Source: an uncultured Prevotellaceae bacterium (GTDB lineage Bacteria; Bacteroidota; Bacteroidia; Bacteroidales; Muribaculaceae). From it: 7,115 nt of DNA. The DNA lies in assembly GCA_945983195.1 (NCBI GenBank), contig CAMFSS010000106.1, positions 1 through 7,115 on the forward strand, written 5' to 3'. The notes under the pieces were generated by a model. The model had not been told where the DNA came from and did no database searches. It saw only the letters and a program-made list of their open reading frames with translations. This document shows positions 1-6,899 of the stretch, in pieces. How positions within the stretch are numbered: the stretch's first letter is position 1; every line of letters starts with the position of its first letter. Position numbers and translations under genes: made by a program.

Positions 1-371
1 AATCCCGTACCTAATCCTGCTAGATAGTAGTCACGCTCAAAGGGTACACACAGCTCACGCTGCGAAATGCAAAAGGCGAAAAGGTTACTATATCATACGA
101 TGAAAATGAAAGCACAATCGACTTCGACCGTCGCCATAGTGGCAATGTCTCTTTTAGCGACGCATTTCCATGCATAGTAACTTCTCCAACCTATGGACAA
201 GTGAAAACATTGCGCATATTCATCGACCGTTGCAGCATTGAAATATTTGATGGTGACGGAAAAATGGCAATGACTAACCTGGTATTCCCTTCAGAGCCTT
301 ACAACAGGCTTATCATTAAAGGTAAAGCCAAAGCTAACATTTACAAAATAAACACCAAAAATCATGAATAA
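1..371 (+). pseudogene. GH32 fructan hydrolase (levanase/inulinase/sucrase type), C-terminal part, probably frame-broken
   Basis: One frame is open from base 24 to the TAA at 369-371 (115 codons). It reads as the C-terminal beta-sandwich domain of glycoside hydrolase family 32, with a segment like LTLRNAKGEKVTISYD, then DFDRRHSG, then the family signature FIDRCSIEIFDGDG, followed by LVFPSEPYN. GH32 enzymes cleave beta-fructosyl bonds in levan, inulin or sucrose; in Bacteroidota they sit at the cell surface or in the periplasm. The catalytic five-blade propeller would lie upstream, outside the window. The same frame has a TAA at 12-14 and a TAG at 21-23, whereas another frame (from base 2) stays open across this point, so a frameshift near bases 25-60 is the simplest explanation. 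Only about 20 bases support the break, so it is less certain than the domain assignment. The stop overlaps the transporter start by 8 nt, which indicates an operon. The substrate (levan, inulin or sucrose) cannot be told from this domain. Confidence 0.78.
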
Positions 372-1527
372 GATAAACAAACTTGCAATCATTCCTGTGA
401 TGCTCTGCTTCTTTGCTATGGGATTCGTCGATCTTGTAGGCATCGCATCAAATTACGTAAAAACCGACCTCAACCTGTCGGACTCCGTAGCAAATATGCT
501 ACCATCACTCGTATTCTTTTGGTTCCTCATTTTTTCTGTTCCGACCGGAATGCTTATGAACAAAATAGGTCAGAAAAAAACTGTGATGCTCTCACTTGTG
601 ATTACCGTAGCATCTTTGCTGATGCCCATCTTCGGCGAGTCATTCACAATTATGCTTGTCTCATTCTCTCTGCTTGGCATAGGCAACGCCTTGATGCAGA
701 CTTCGCTCAACCCATTGGTTCAGTCAGTGATAAGTGGTGGAAACCTCGCTTCTACACTCACCTTCGGACAATTTGTGAAAGCAATAGCCTCATTCCTCGC
801 TCCATACATCGCAATGTGGGGTGCAATATCGGCAATACCGACTTTCGGACTCGGATGGCGTGTACTGTTCCCGATATATATGGTTATCGGTATAGTTGCA
901 TCACTGCTGCTCGCCTCCACACAAATAGATGATCCATAAAGCAACAGAGAATCAACATCATTCATCGGGTGCGTTAAGCTGCTGTCAAAGCCAATCGTAT
1001 TACTCTCATTCTTAGGCATTATGTGCCATGTAGGCATTGATGTAGGAACAAACACCACAGCTCCTAAAATTCTAATCGAACGCCTCGGATTCTCGCTCAA
1101 CGAAGCTGCATTCGCCACATCACTCTATTTCATCTTCCGCACAATAGGCTGTCTTACTGGCTCTTTCTTCTTGCGCGTAATGAGTAACCGACTGTTTTTC
1201 GTCATCAGTGTAGCCATGATGGCACTGGCTATGCTTGGACTGAGTATCGGCACGTCTGAAGCCGTTCTGTATGCAGCAATTGCATTGGTAGGATATGGAA
1301 ACTCCAATATATTCTCTCTTGTTTTCAGCCAAGCCATACTTTCCGCCCGTTCCCACCAAAACGCAATTTACTGACATAACATTATGGGGCAGAATGCCGG
1401 AACATTTTTCCCTCTTCTTATGGGTTTGGCAAGCGTTTCGATAGGACAAATTGGTGCTGTTGCAGTGATGGCACTTGGCGTAATTTATCTGTTTACTTAC
1501 ATACCAAAAATTAAAACTACAAAATAA
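364..1527 (+). pseudogene. MFS fructose/hexose:H+ symporter (FucP-like), interrupted by two in-frame stops
   Basis: Read through its stops, this is one 387-codon frame of normal length for FucP-type sugar:proton symporters of the inner membrane. It has about 12 hydrophobic segments, roughly six of them in codons 7-188. MFS loop motif A is at residues 62-72 (GMLMNKIGQKK). Strongly family-like stretches are AMGFVDLVGIASNYVK near the N-terminus, LTFGQFVKAIASFLAP in the middle, LGIMCHVGIDVGTNTTAPKI after the first stop, and GTFFPLLMGLAS after the second. TAA at 937-939 ends the first open piece (191 codons) in the central loop between TM6 and TM7. TGA at 1372-1374 ends the second near the TM10/TM11 loop. 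Both sides of each stop stay in one frame, so there is no net frameshift. Gene position, between GH32 and fructokinase, points to fructose import. A working half-transporter is unlikely: an ATG restart at 1021 would fall inside TM7. A base-calling or assembly fault is the main alternative to real inactivation. Confidence 0.87.
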
Positions 1528-1528
1528 A

Positions 1529-2425
1529 ATGGAAGAACTTAAAGCAAAACAATCACCGGCGGTAATTGTCGGTCTGGGTGAAGCATTGTGGGATTGTCTC
1601 CCGGAGGGTCGTAAAATAGGCGGTGCACCTGCCAACTTCGCTTATCATGCATCGCAATTTGGATATGAAGCCTACGCTGTGAGTGCAATTGGGCACGATA
1701 AGCTGGGCGATGAGACACTTGAAGCACTGCAAGAGAATGGACTCAATACGCTGATGCCTCGTGTTGATTATCCCACCGGGCAAGTCCAAGTGACGCTCAA
1801 TGAAGAAGGCTCGGCATCATACGATATCAAGGAAGGTTCGGCATGGGACAATATCCCCTTCACACCCGAGATTGAAGCAATTGCACAACGTTGCAAGGCA
1901 GTGTGCTTCGGCTCACTCGCACAGCGTAATGAAGTGTCACGTTCTACTATTTATCGTTTCCTTGATTCTACTCCAAGTGACTGCCTGCGCATATTCGACA
2001 TTAATCTACGACAGAATTTCTACTCTAAAGACATTATCTGCGAATCACTTAAGAGGTGCAACATTCTGAAGATTAATGATGAGGAGCTGGTAATTATTGG
2101 TCGTATGTTTGGGTATCCCGGTCTCGACATCGAAAACAAGTGTTGGCTGATTTTAGGAAAATACAATCTCGATATGCTAATTCTCACTTGTGGTGTCAAC
2201 GGCAGCTACGTTTTCTCTCGCGGAGCGTTGTCATACCTTTCGACGCCAAAGGTCGATGTGGCCGACACCGTGGGTGCCGGTGACTCATTTACAGGTTCTT
2301 TCGTTGCCTCCATTCTGTCGGGCAAGCCGACAGCCGAAGCACATCGCATTGGAGTCAATGTAAGTGCATACGTGTGCACACAGCAAGGTGCAATGCCAAA
2401 ACTCCCATCCTCATTAACCAAATAA
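1529..2425 (+). CDS. Fructokinase, PfkB/ribokinase family
   Basis: This 298-residue cytoplasmic sugar kinase is predicted to phosphorylate fructose with ATP to a fructose phosphate that enters glycolysis. The PfkB fold is complete. The N-terminal strand VGLGEALWD is at about residues 14-22. The sugar-binding GGAPAN motif is at 31-36, followed by FAYHASQFG. FDINLRQNFY lies near the middle. The C-terminal signature DTVGAGDSF ends in the anion hole and catalytic base, with GAGD at 249-252 (Asp252 as base). GSLAQRNEVSR and KINDEEL are typical of the fructokinase subgroup from Bacteroides fructan loci. Length is normal for the family. The ATG lies 1 nt after the transporter stop, with no Shine-Dalgarno sequence, as usual in this phylum, so translation may be coupled to the upstream gene. 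That gene is broken, so polarity could lower expression. I see no damage in this gene. Fructose as substrate is inferred from the subgroup sequence and from the GH32 and transporter neighbours. Confidence 0.94.
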   Translation: MEELKAKQSPAVIVGLGEALWDCLPEGRKIGGAPANFAYHASQFGYEAYAVSAIGHDKLGDETLEALQENGLNTLMPRVDYPTGQVQVTLNEEGSASYDIKEGSAWDNIPFTPEIEAIAQRCKAVCFGSLAQRNEVSRSTIYRFLDSTPSDCLRIFDINLRQNFYSKDIICESLKRCNILKINDEELVIIGRMFGYPGLDIENKCWLILGKYNLDMLILTCGVNGSYVFSRGALSYLSTPKVDVADTVGAGDSFTGSFVASILSGKPTAEAHRIGVNVSAYVCTQQGAMPKLPSSLTK

Positions 2426-2442
2426 TCCCAAATCTGATTGAG

Positions 2443-2490
2443 AATAGAAAGGGTTGCCGCTCACAAGATTGAGGGCAACCCTTTTCTATT
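2443..2490. terminator. Bidirectional hairpin terminator between convergent operons
   Basis: The arms at 2443-2458 and 2474-2490 pair over 16 bp with one bulged base. The GC-rich top is GGGTTGCC/GGCAACCC and the base of the stem is A/T-rich. The 15-nt interval can pair further, with CTCA (2460-2463) against TGAG (2470-2473) around a six-base loop. The hairpin begins 17 nt after the fructokinase stop and ends 48 nt before the phosphorylase stop. Each strand has a T-rich run within its descending arm (TTTT or TTT), so it can serve both directions. Reading it as a factor-independent terminator is inference from structure and position. Confidence 0.85.
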
Positions 2491-2538
2491 GGAAATTATC
2501 GCTTATTTAATCTTTTCTAAGCCTTTATTTGCGTATCG

Positions 2539-5097
2539 TTAAATCCACTTAACGTATGCGAAGTCCTGACGGTGAGGAAGTGCCTCGTTCTTGGGATATA
2601 CGCGGAATGCATAGCTGAACACGCCCGGGTCAGTGAGTTTGTTCTTGATGCGGTATGTAACCTCATCACCCTCAGTGGCAACAACATCAAGAGGATATAC
2701 AGCCTGAAGCTTGCGCTGGTTGTCCTCGTTGCGGAACACTACAAGCTCTACACCAAGATCCTTTGCAAGACCGTTGGCAGCAAGCTTAACCGATGCCTCG
2801 TATGCACAGCCGTTAACGGCATTGTTGGCATTGAGTGTGTCTGATACATGCAGGTCAAGCACCTGTATGCCGTCCCACTTCTGAGCCACATTCTCCTTCC
2901 AGCGTGCAATCTCTTTAGCCTTTGCAAAGCCATTGGCACGAAGCTCGGCTGAACGCTTGCCCTCCTTGCTGTAGAAGCGGTCGATGTAGTCGTTGATCAT
3001 ACGAGTCATCGTAAAGTTGGGCGCGATGTGAGCAATCGAGTTCTTGATATACTGAATCCACTCAGGCGAATAGCCCTTTGAGTTCTTGGCAAAGTAAAGA
3101 GGAACTATCTCGTTCTCGAGCATTGAATAGATAGTAGCTGCATCGAGCTTATCCTGCTGCGACTGGTCGGTAAATGTACGCTTGTCAGTAAGAGCCCAAC
3201 CTGCATCCTGGCGGTATCCTTCATACCACCATCCATCAAGCACTGAGAAGTTAAGAACGCCGTTCATTTCAGCCTTCTCACCCGATGTACCCGATGCCTC
3301 AAGAGGACGTGTAGGAGTATTCAACCAAATATCAACACCGGTTACAAGACGCTTGGCGACTGTCATGTCATAATTCTCAAGGAAGATAATCTTGCCGAGG
3401 AACTGTGGCATACGTGAAATCTCGATAATGCGCTTGATAAGACCCTGTCCTGCGCCATCGGCAGGGTGTGCCTTACCGGCAAAGATGAATTGAACGGGGA
3501 ACTTCTCATTGTTGACAATCTTCGACAGACGGTCGAGGTCGGTGAAGAGCAGGTGTGCACGCTTATATGTAGCAAAGCGGCGTGCGAAACCGATGAGAAG
3601 TGCGTTAGGATTAATCTTCTCCATGATTGAAATGATGCGTGAGGGGTCACCCTGGTTCTTGAGCCAAGTCTCACGGAAATCCTTCTTCACGAAGTTTATA
3701 AACTTGTTCTTGAGCGTCATACGCATTTTCCAGATATCCTCGTCCTTAGCTTTGAGGATAGGAGCCCATGTCTTCTCGTTGCTCTGGTCTTGCAGATAGT
3801 CTGCTCCGAAGAGGTCGTTGTAGAACGATTTCCACTCCGATGCTGCCCAAGTAGGCATATGCACACCGTTGGTAACGTATGATACGTGCGACTCCTCCCA
3901 AGAGTAGCCTTTCCATACGCCCTGGAACATCTTCTTCGAAACCTCACCGTGAAGCCAGCTCACACCGTTTGCCTCTTGGCAGGTGTTGAGTGCAAACACA
4001 CTCATCGAGAACTTCTCCTGAGTGTCGGGATTCTCGCGACCCATGTTCATGAGGTCACGCCACTCGATACCAAGTTTTGCTGGGAACTCACCCATATATT
4101 TGCCGAACAAGCCCTCATCGAAGTAGTCGTGACCGGCAGGAACTGGAGTGTGAACAGTGTAAAGCGAAGATGCGCGAACAACCTCAAGTGCTGCATTAAA
4201 GTCAAGACCTTCTTCCTGAACATATTGTACAAGACGCTGCAAGTTAAGCAATGCTGCGTGACCCTCGTTGCAGTGGAAAAGGTCGGTCTTGATACCGAGC
4301 TTCTTGAGCATAAGCACACCACCAATTCCGAGCAGATACTCCTGCTTGATGCGGTTCTCCCAGTCGCCACCATAGAGCTGGTGTGTGATTGGACGGTCAA
4401 ACTCAGAGTTCATATCGTGGTCAGTATCGAGCAGATAGAGGTTCATGCGACCGACATTGACCTTCCATATTTTAGCATAAATAATACGTCCGGGATAAGG
4501 AACTTCCACTACAGCGTGCTGACCGTCTTTTTCAAGTACCGGCTCAATTGGAAGCTGGTTGAAGTTCTGAGGCTCATAGTTGGCAAGCTGCTGGCCATCG
4601 ATCGACAGGGTCTGTGTGAAATAGCCGTAGCGATAGAGGAAGCCGACGGCAGTCATATCTATGCGTGAGTCTGAAGCCTCCTTGATATAGTCACCGGCAA
4701 GAATTCCGAGACCTCCTGAATAAATCTTCAGTGCACTGCAAAGACCATACTCCATGCTGAAGTAAGCCACTGAGGGAACGTCTTTGCGCATAGGCACTGC
4801 CATATACTCCTTGAATTTTGCATAGACATCATTGATGCGCTGCATCATTGCTTTATCCTTCAAAATCTCCTCATACTGGCTATAGCCAAGTTTCTGCAAC
4901 AACAACACCGGGTTTTCTCCGGTTGCACGCCACAAATCGGCGTCAAGATCGTGGAAAAGACGCTTTCCTTCGCTGTTCCAAACCCACCAAAGGTTCTTCG
5001 ACAACTCCTCAAGCATTTTCAGTCCTGCGGGGAGCTCCGACTTCACTGTCAAGTCTCTCCATGCGGGAGCGTTTGTGTTACTTACCTGTAGTTTCAT
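2539..5097 (-). CDS. glgP: Alpha-glucan (glycogen) phosphorylase, GT35, DUF3417-containing type
   Basis: This 852-residue cytoplasmic enzyme releases glucose 1-phosphate from alpha-1,4-glucan ends with phosphate, using pyridoxal phosphate. An N-terminal DUF3417 region (about residues 10-115, with LSKNLWWVWN) precedes the GT35 core, placing it in the subfamily common in Bacteroidota, archaea and Thermotoga rather than the E. coli GlgP/MalP branch. Core motifs are SMEYGL...YSGGLGILAGDY (about 114-136), FHCNEGHA (275-282), RRFATYKR with Lys512 in the phosphate/PLP site, KAHPADGAGQG, and EASGTSGEKAEMNG, whose Lys608 is the expected PLP-linked lysine. A beta-rich tail fills about residues 750-852. 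The frame extends two codons upstream to a TTG at 5103, but the ATG at 5097 gives the usual MKLQVSNTNAPAW start and is preferred. It lies 75 nt after the glycogen synthase gene on the same strand with no promoter or terminator between, so co-transcription is likely. The long open frames on the opposite strand are shadows. Confidence 0.97.
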   Translation of the reverse strand: MKLQVSNTNAPAWRDLTVKSELPAGLKMLEELSKNLWWVWNSEGKRLFHDLDADLWRATGENPVLLLQKLGYSQYEEILKDKAMMQRINDVYAKFKEYMAVPMRKDVPSVAYFSMEYGLCSALKIYSGGLGILAGDYIKEASDSRIDMTAVGFLYRYGYFTQTLSIDGQQLANYEPQNFNQLPIEPVLEKDGQHAVVEVPYPGRIIYAKIWKVNVGRMNLYLLDTDHDMNSEFDRPITHQLYGGDWENRIKQEYLLGIGGVLMLKKLGIKTDLFHCNEGHAALLNLQRLVQYVQEEGLDFNAALEVVRASSLYTVHTPVPAGHDYFDEGLFGKYMGEFPAKLGIEWRDLMNMGRENPDTQEKFSMSVFALNTCQEANGVSWLHGEVSKKMFQGVWKGYSWEESHVSYVTNGVHMPTWAASEWKSFYNDLFGADYLQDQSNEKTWAPILKAKDEDIWKMRMTLKNKFINFVKKDFRETWLKNQGDPSRIISIMEKINPNALLIGFARRFATYKRAHLLFTDLDRLSKIVNNEKFPVQFIFAGKAHPADGAGQGLIKRIIEISRMPQFLGKIIFLENYDMTVAKRLVTGVDIWLNTPTRPLEASGTSGEKAEMNGVLNFSVLDGWWYEGYRQDAGWALTDKRTFTDQSQQDKLDAATIYSMLENEIVPLYFAKNSKGYSPEWIQYIKNSIAHIAPNFTMTRMINDYIDRFYSKEGKRSAELRANGFAKAKEIARWKENVAQKWDGIQVLDLHVSDTLNANNAVNGCAYEASVKLAANGLAKDLGVELVVFRNEDNQRKLQAVYPLDVVATEGDEVTYRIKNKLTDPGVFSYAFRVYPKNEALPHRQDFAYVKWI

Positions 5098-5172
5098 ACA
5101 CAATAAATAATAAAATTTTGAATATATTCTTTGTTTCTTTATTTTTCAATTTTATAATGGGCAATCATTTCA
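5098..5172 (-). other. AT-rich intra-operon spacer and leader of the phosphorylase gene
   Basis: These 75 bases separate the synthase stop from the phosphorylase ATG. On the coding strand they are mostly A and T with an A-rich run, typical of leaders in Bacteroidota, where A-rich sequence replaces a Shine-Dalgarno site. No TAnnTTTG promoter element and no stable GC hairpin is present, which supports a single transcript. Two short AT palindromes occur, AAAATTTT (5112-5119) and GAATATATTC (5120-5129); they may be chance in such composition. Confidence 0.6.
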
Positions 5173-6828
5173 TTACTTGCCACACTTATGCAGGTTCTCT
5201 ATTGCCAAATCGTAGGCTTCAATATATTTTGAAGCGAAGTTGTCCCACGAAGCGGCCTTCGATGTAGCCATAGCGGCATTTCTCACACTTGCCATGTCAA
5301 TGGCAGGGTCGGAGAACAGTCCATGAACATTATAGGCTATCTGAGCCACAAGATCACTGTAATTCGAGTCAGTACGGTGCAGCACTTTTACGCCACATAC
5401 CTCAAACGCATTGTCGAAGTCGGCAAGTACCCACTGTCCGAATCCTGCAAGGTCGGTAGTAATTGTAGGAACGCCGAAAGCGATACTCTCAAGCGGAGTA
5501 TAGCCCCAAGGCTCGTAATAGGAAGCAAATACAGTGCAGTCAAGACCTGGAATCAAGTCATAGTAGCTCATATTGAATATGCCGTCTGTTCCATTAAGGT
5601 ACGATGGCACATAGATTACAAACACATTTTCATTGCGTGCATTGTGCATACCAAGATAGTTCATCTTGCCATACACACTGTCTTGCGAATAATTGTGCAA
5701 TGTGTGTGTTATTATGGCATTCTCCATTCCGCCATGGCGCTTCTTCTTCATTTCAGCCTGCAAGTCAGTGCGGGCCTCATCTACCCAGCCGGGTACCAAA
5801 ATGAAGCACACAATCTTGCGCTTGCGGTTGGTCCACTTGGTGCGTAAGATGTTGGCTGCATCAAGAAATGCATCAAGGCCTTTATTGCGGAACTCATGGC
5901 GACCCGAAGTAGCCAAAAGAATTGTGTCATCAGCAAACTTTTCACCAATCAGCGAACTTGCCACCGTGAGCATACGCTCGCGGGCAGCCTGTCGCTTCGA
6001 CTCATAATCTTTCTTTGTGGGAACAAAATTTTGCTCAAAGCCATTGGGCGTAACGAGCGGACGACGGCAGAGCAGTTGCTCACACTCACGCGCGGTCACT
6101 TCACTCACAGTAGTGAAACTGTCGGCATTCCATGCAGCAGCTTTCTCAAGAGAGTGCTTCGACTCCATATTAAGCTCTTGCGCCATCTGATCACCGTTGT
6201 AGCCCGACATATAGTCGTAAAGCGGCTTGCCGTTACCGCAGATGCTGCGGCCGATGCTTGTTGCATGTGTAGTGAACACTGTTGCCACCTCGGGCAAGTG
6301 CGCTTTCACGTAGAGAAGACCCATACCGGTAGTCCACTCATCAAAGTGTGCCACTACGTTCTTGCCGACAAGACCTTCATTGCGGCAGATACTCTCTATC
6401 ACAAGAGCCGAAGCATACGCAAATATGCAACTCTCATCGTAGTCGCCATAGGCATGCAGTGAATCTACACTGAAGCGATTCCACATCTCAGCATAGAGTG
6501 TATCTTTGTATCCGAAAAGAGATTTGTAGTCAACCAATATGACGATAGGCTTACCGGGAATATCCCAGCGCCCTACTCTGACTTTCATTCCATTGGGGAA
6601 CACTGCTTTCTTCTGCCATTCTTTGAGCAACGTCTTACTCTCTTTGAAGTAAGGCGAAGGATTCTCCGCGCTCCACAAATCAGGACCTATAAAAACAACC
6701 TTATCCTTGTATAATTTCTGTAGGGTCTTTGCTTTAGTAGACAAAACAGCATATATTCCGCCTACTTTGTTGCATACCTCCCAACTCGTTTCAAACAATA
6801 AATCGAGCTTCGATTCGCTATTTACCAT
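5173..6828 (-). CDS. Glycogen synthase, GT3 family (eukaryote-like type)
   Basis: This 551-residue GT-B fold glycosyltransferase extends alpha-1,4-glucan chains in the cytoplasm. It belongs to GT3, the family of fungal and animal glycogen synthases, not to GT5 (bacterial GlgA). Evidence is the N-terminal ETSWEVCNKVGGIY (KVGG at 21-24), FDEWTTG (162-168), HATSIGRSICGNG (188-200), TTVSEVTARE (239-248), TPNGF (260-264), GRHEFRNKG (309-317), and the C-terminal E-x7-E motif in YYEPWGYTPLE (Glu439 and Glu447), followed by GVPTITTDLAGFG. Eukaryotic GT3 enzymes use UDP-glucose; donor use here is inferred. The tail lacks the arginine cluster by which yeast and animal enzymes sense glucose 6-phosphate, so that control is probably absent. 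The frame can extend 14 codons to a TTG at 6870, but that codon lies in the promoter -7 box, so the ATG at 6828 is the start. It is the first gene of an operon with the phosphorylase. Confidence 0.95.
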   Translation of the reverse strand: MVNSESKLDLLFETSWEVCNKVGGIYAVLSTKAKTLQKLYKDKVVFIGPDLWSAENPSPYFKESKTLLKEWQKKAVFPNGMKVRVGRWDIPGKPIVILVDYKSLFGYKDTLYAEMWNRFSVDSLHAYGDYDESCIFAYASALVIESICRNEGLVGKNVVAHFDEWTTGMGLLYVKAHLPEVATVFTTHATSIGRSICGNGKPLYDYMSGYNGDQMAQELNMESKHSLEKAAAWNADSFTTVSEVTARECEQLLCRRPLVTPNGFEQNFVPTKKDYESKRQAARERMLTVASSLIGEKFADDTILLATSGRHEFRNKGLDAFLDAANILRTKWTNRKRKIVCFILVPGWVDEARTDLQAEMKKKRHGGMENAIITHTLHNYSQDSVYGKMNYLGMHNARNENVFVIYVPSYLNGTDGIFNMSYYDLIPGLDCTVFASYYEPWGYTPLESIAFGVPTITTDLAGFGQWVLADFDNAFEVCGVKVLHRTDSNYSDLVAQIAYNVHGLFSDPAIDMASVRNAAMATSKAASWDNFASKYIEAYDLAIENLHKCGK

Positions 6829-6867
6829 ATTATAAGCGTCAAAAGAATATGTAGATTTTTCAGTGTG

Positions 6868-6899
6868 CAAAGGTACATAAAAATTCCCACATTAGCAAA
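6868..6899 (-). promoter_or_regulatory. Bacteroidota-type sigma(ABfr) promoter of the glycogen operon
   Basis: On the minus strand a -33 element TTTG (6899-6896) is followed by 20 bp and then a -7 element TACCTTTG (6875-6868). This fits the known Bacteroides consensus of TTTG, 19-21 bp, TAnnTTTG at every fixed position. Transcription should begin a few bases downstream, around 6861-6864, leaving a leader of about 35 nt before the ATG at 6828. That placement excludes translation from the upstream TTG at 6870. Activity is inferred, since no transcript data are available. Confidence 0.82.

Noticed and set aside
1021..1374. A separate small membrane protein gene starting at ATG 1021
   Set aside because: The ATG falls inside TM7 of the symporter and family-like sequence continues upstream of it in the same frame, so it is a fragment of the broken transporter.
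937..1374. Stop-codon readthrough, selenocysteine at TGA or an alternative genetic code
   Set aside because: Two different stops (TAA and TGA) would both need decoding, the family has no cysteine at the TGA site, no selenocysteine-type stem-loop is evident, and the other genes in the window use normal code.
1120..1635. A 171-codon open frame on the minus strand across the transporter end and fructokinase start
   Set aside because: It overlaps clearly recognisable coding sequence in the sense direction and its Cys/His/Ser-rich translation resembles no family I know; it is a shadow frame.
3886..4668. A 260-codon plus-strand open frame opposite the phosphorylase gene, and similar ones at 4848-5267 and 5896-6462
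   Set aside because: The minus-strand products have complete GT35 and GT3 motifs through these regions; the opposite frames show no domain, promoter or conserved feature.
5098..5103. TTG at 5103 as the start of the phosphorylase
   Set aside because: It adds only two residues, and the ATG at 5097 matches the usual start of the family.
5098..5172. An internal promoter for the phosphorylase gene
   Set aside because: No TAnnTTTG element at proper spacing from a TTTG is present on the minus strand in this gap.
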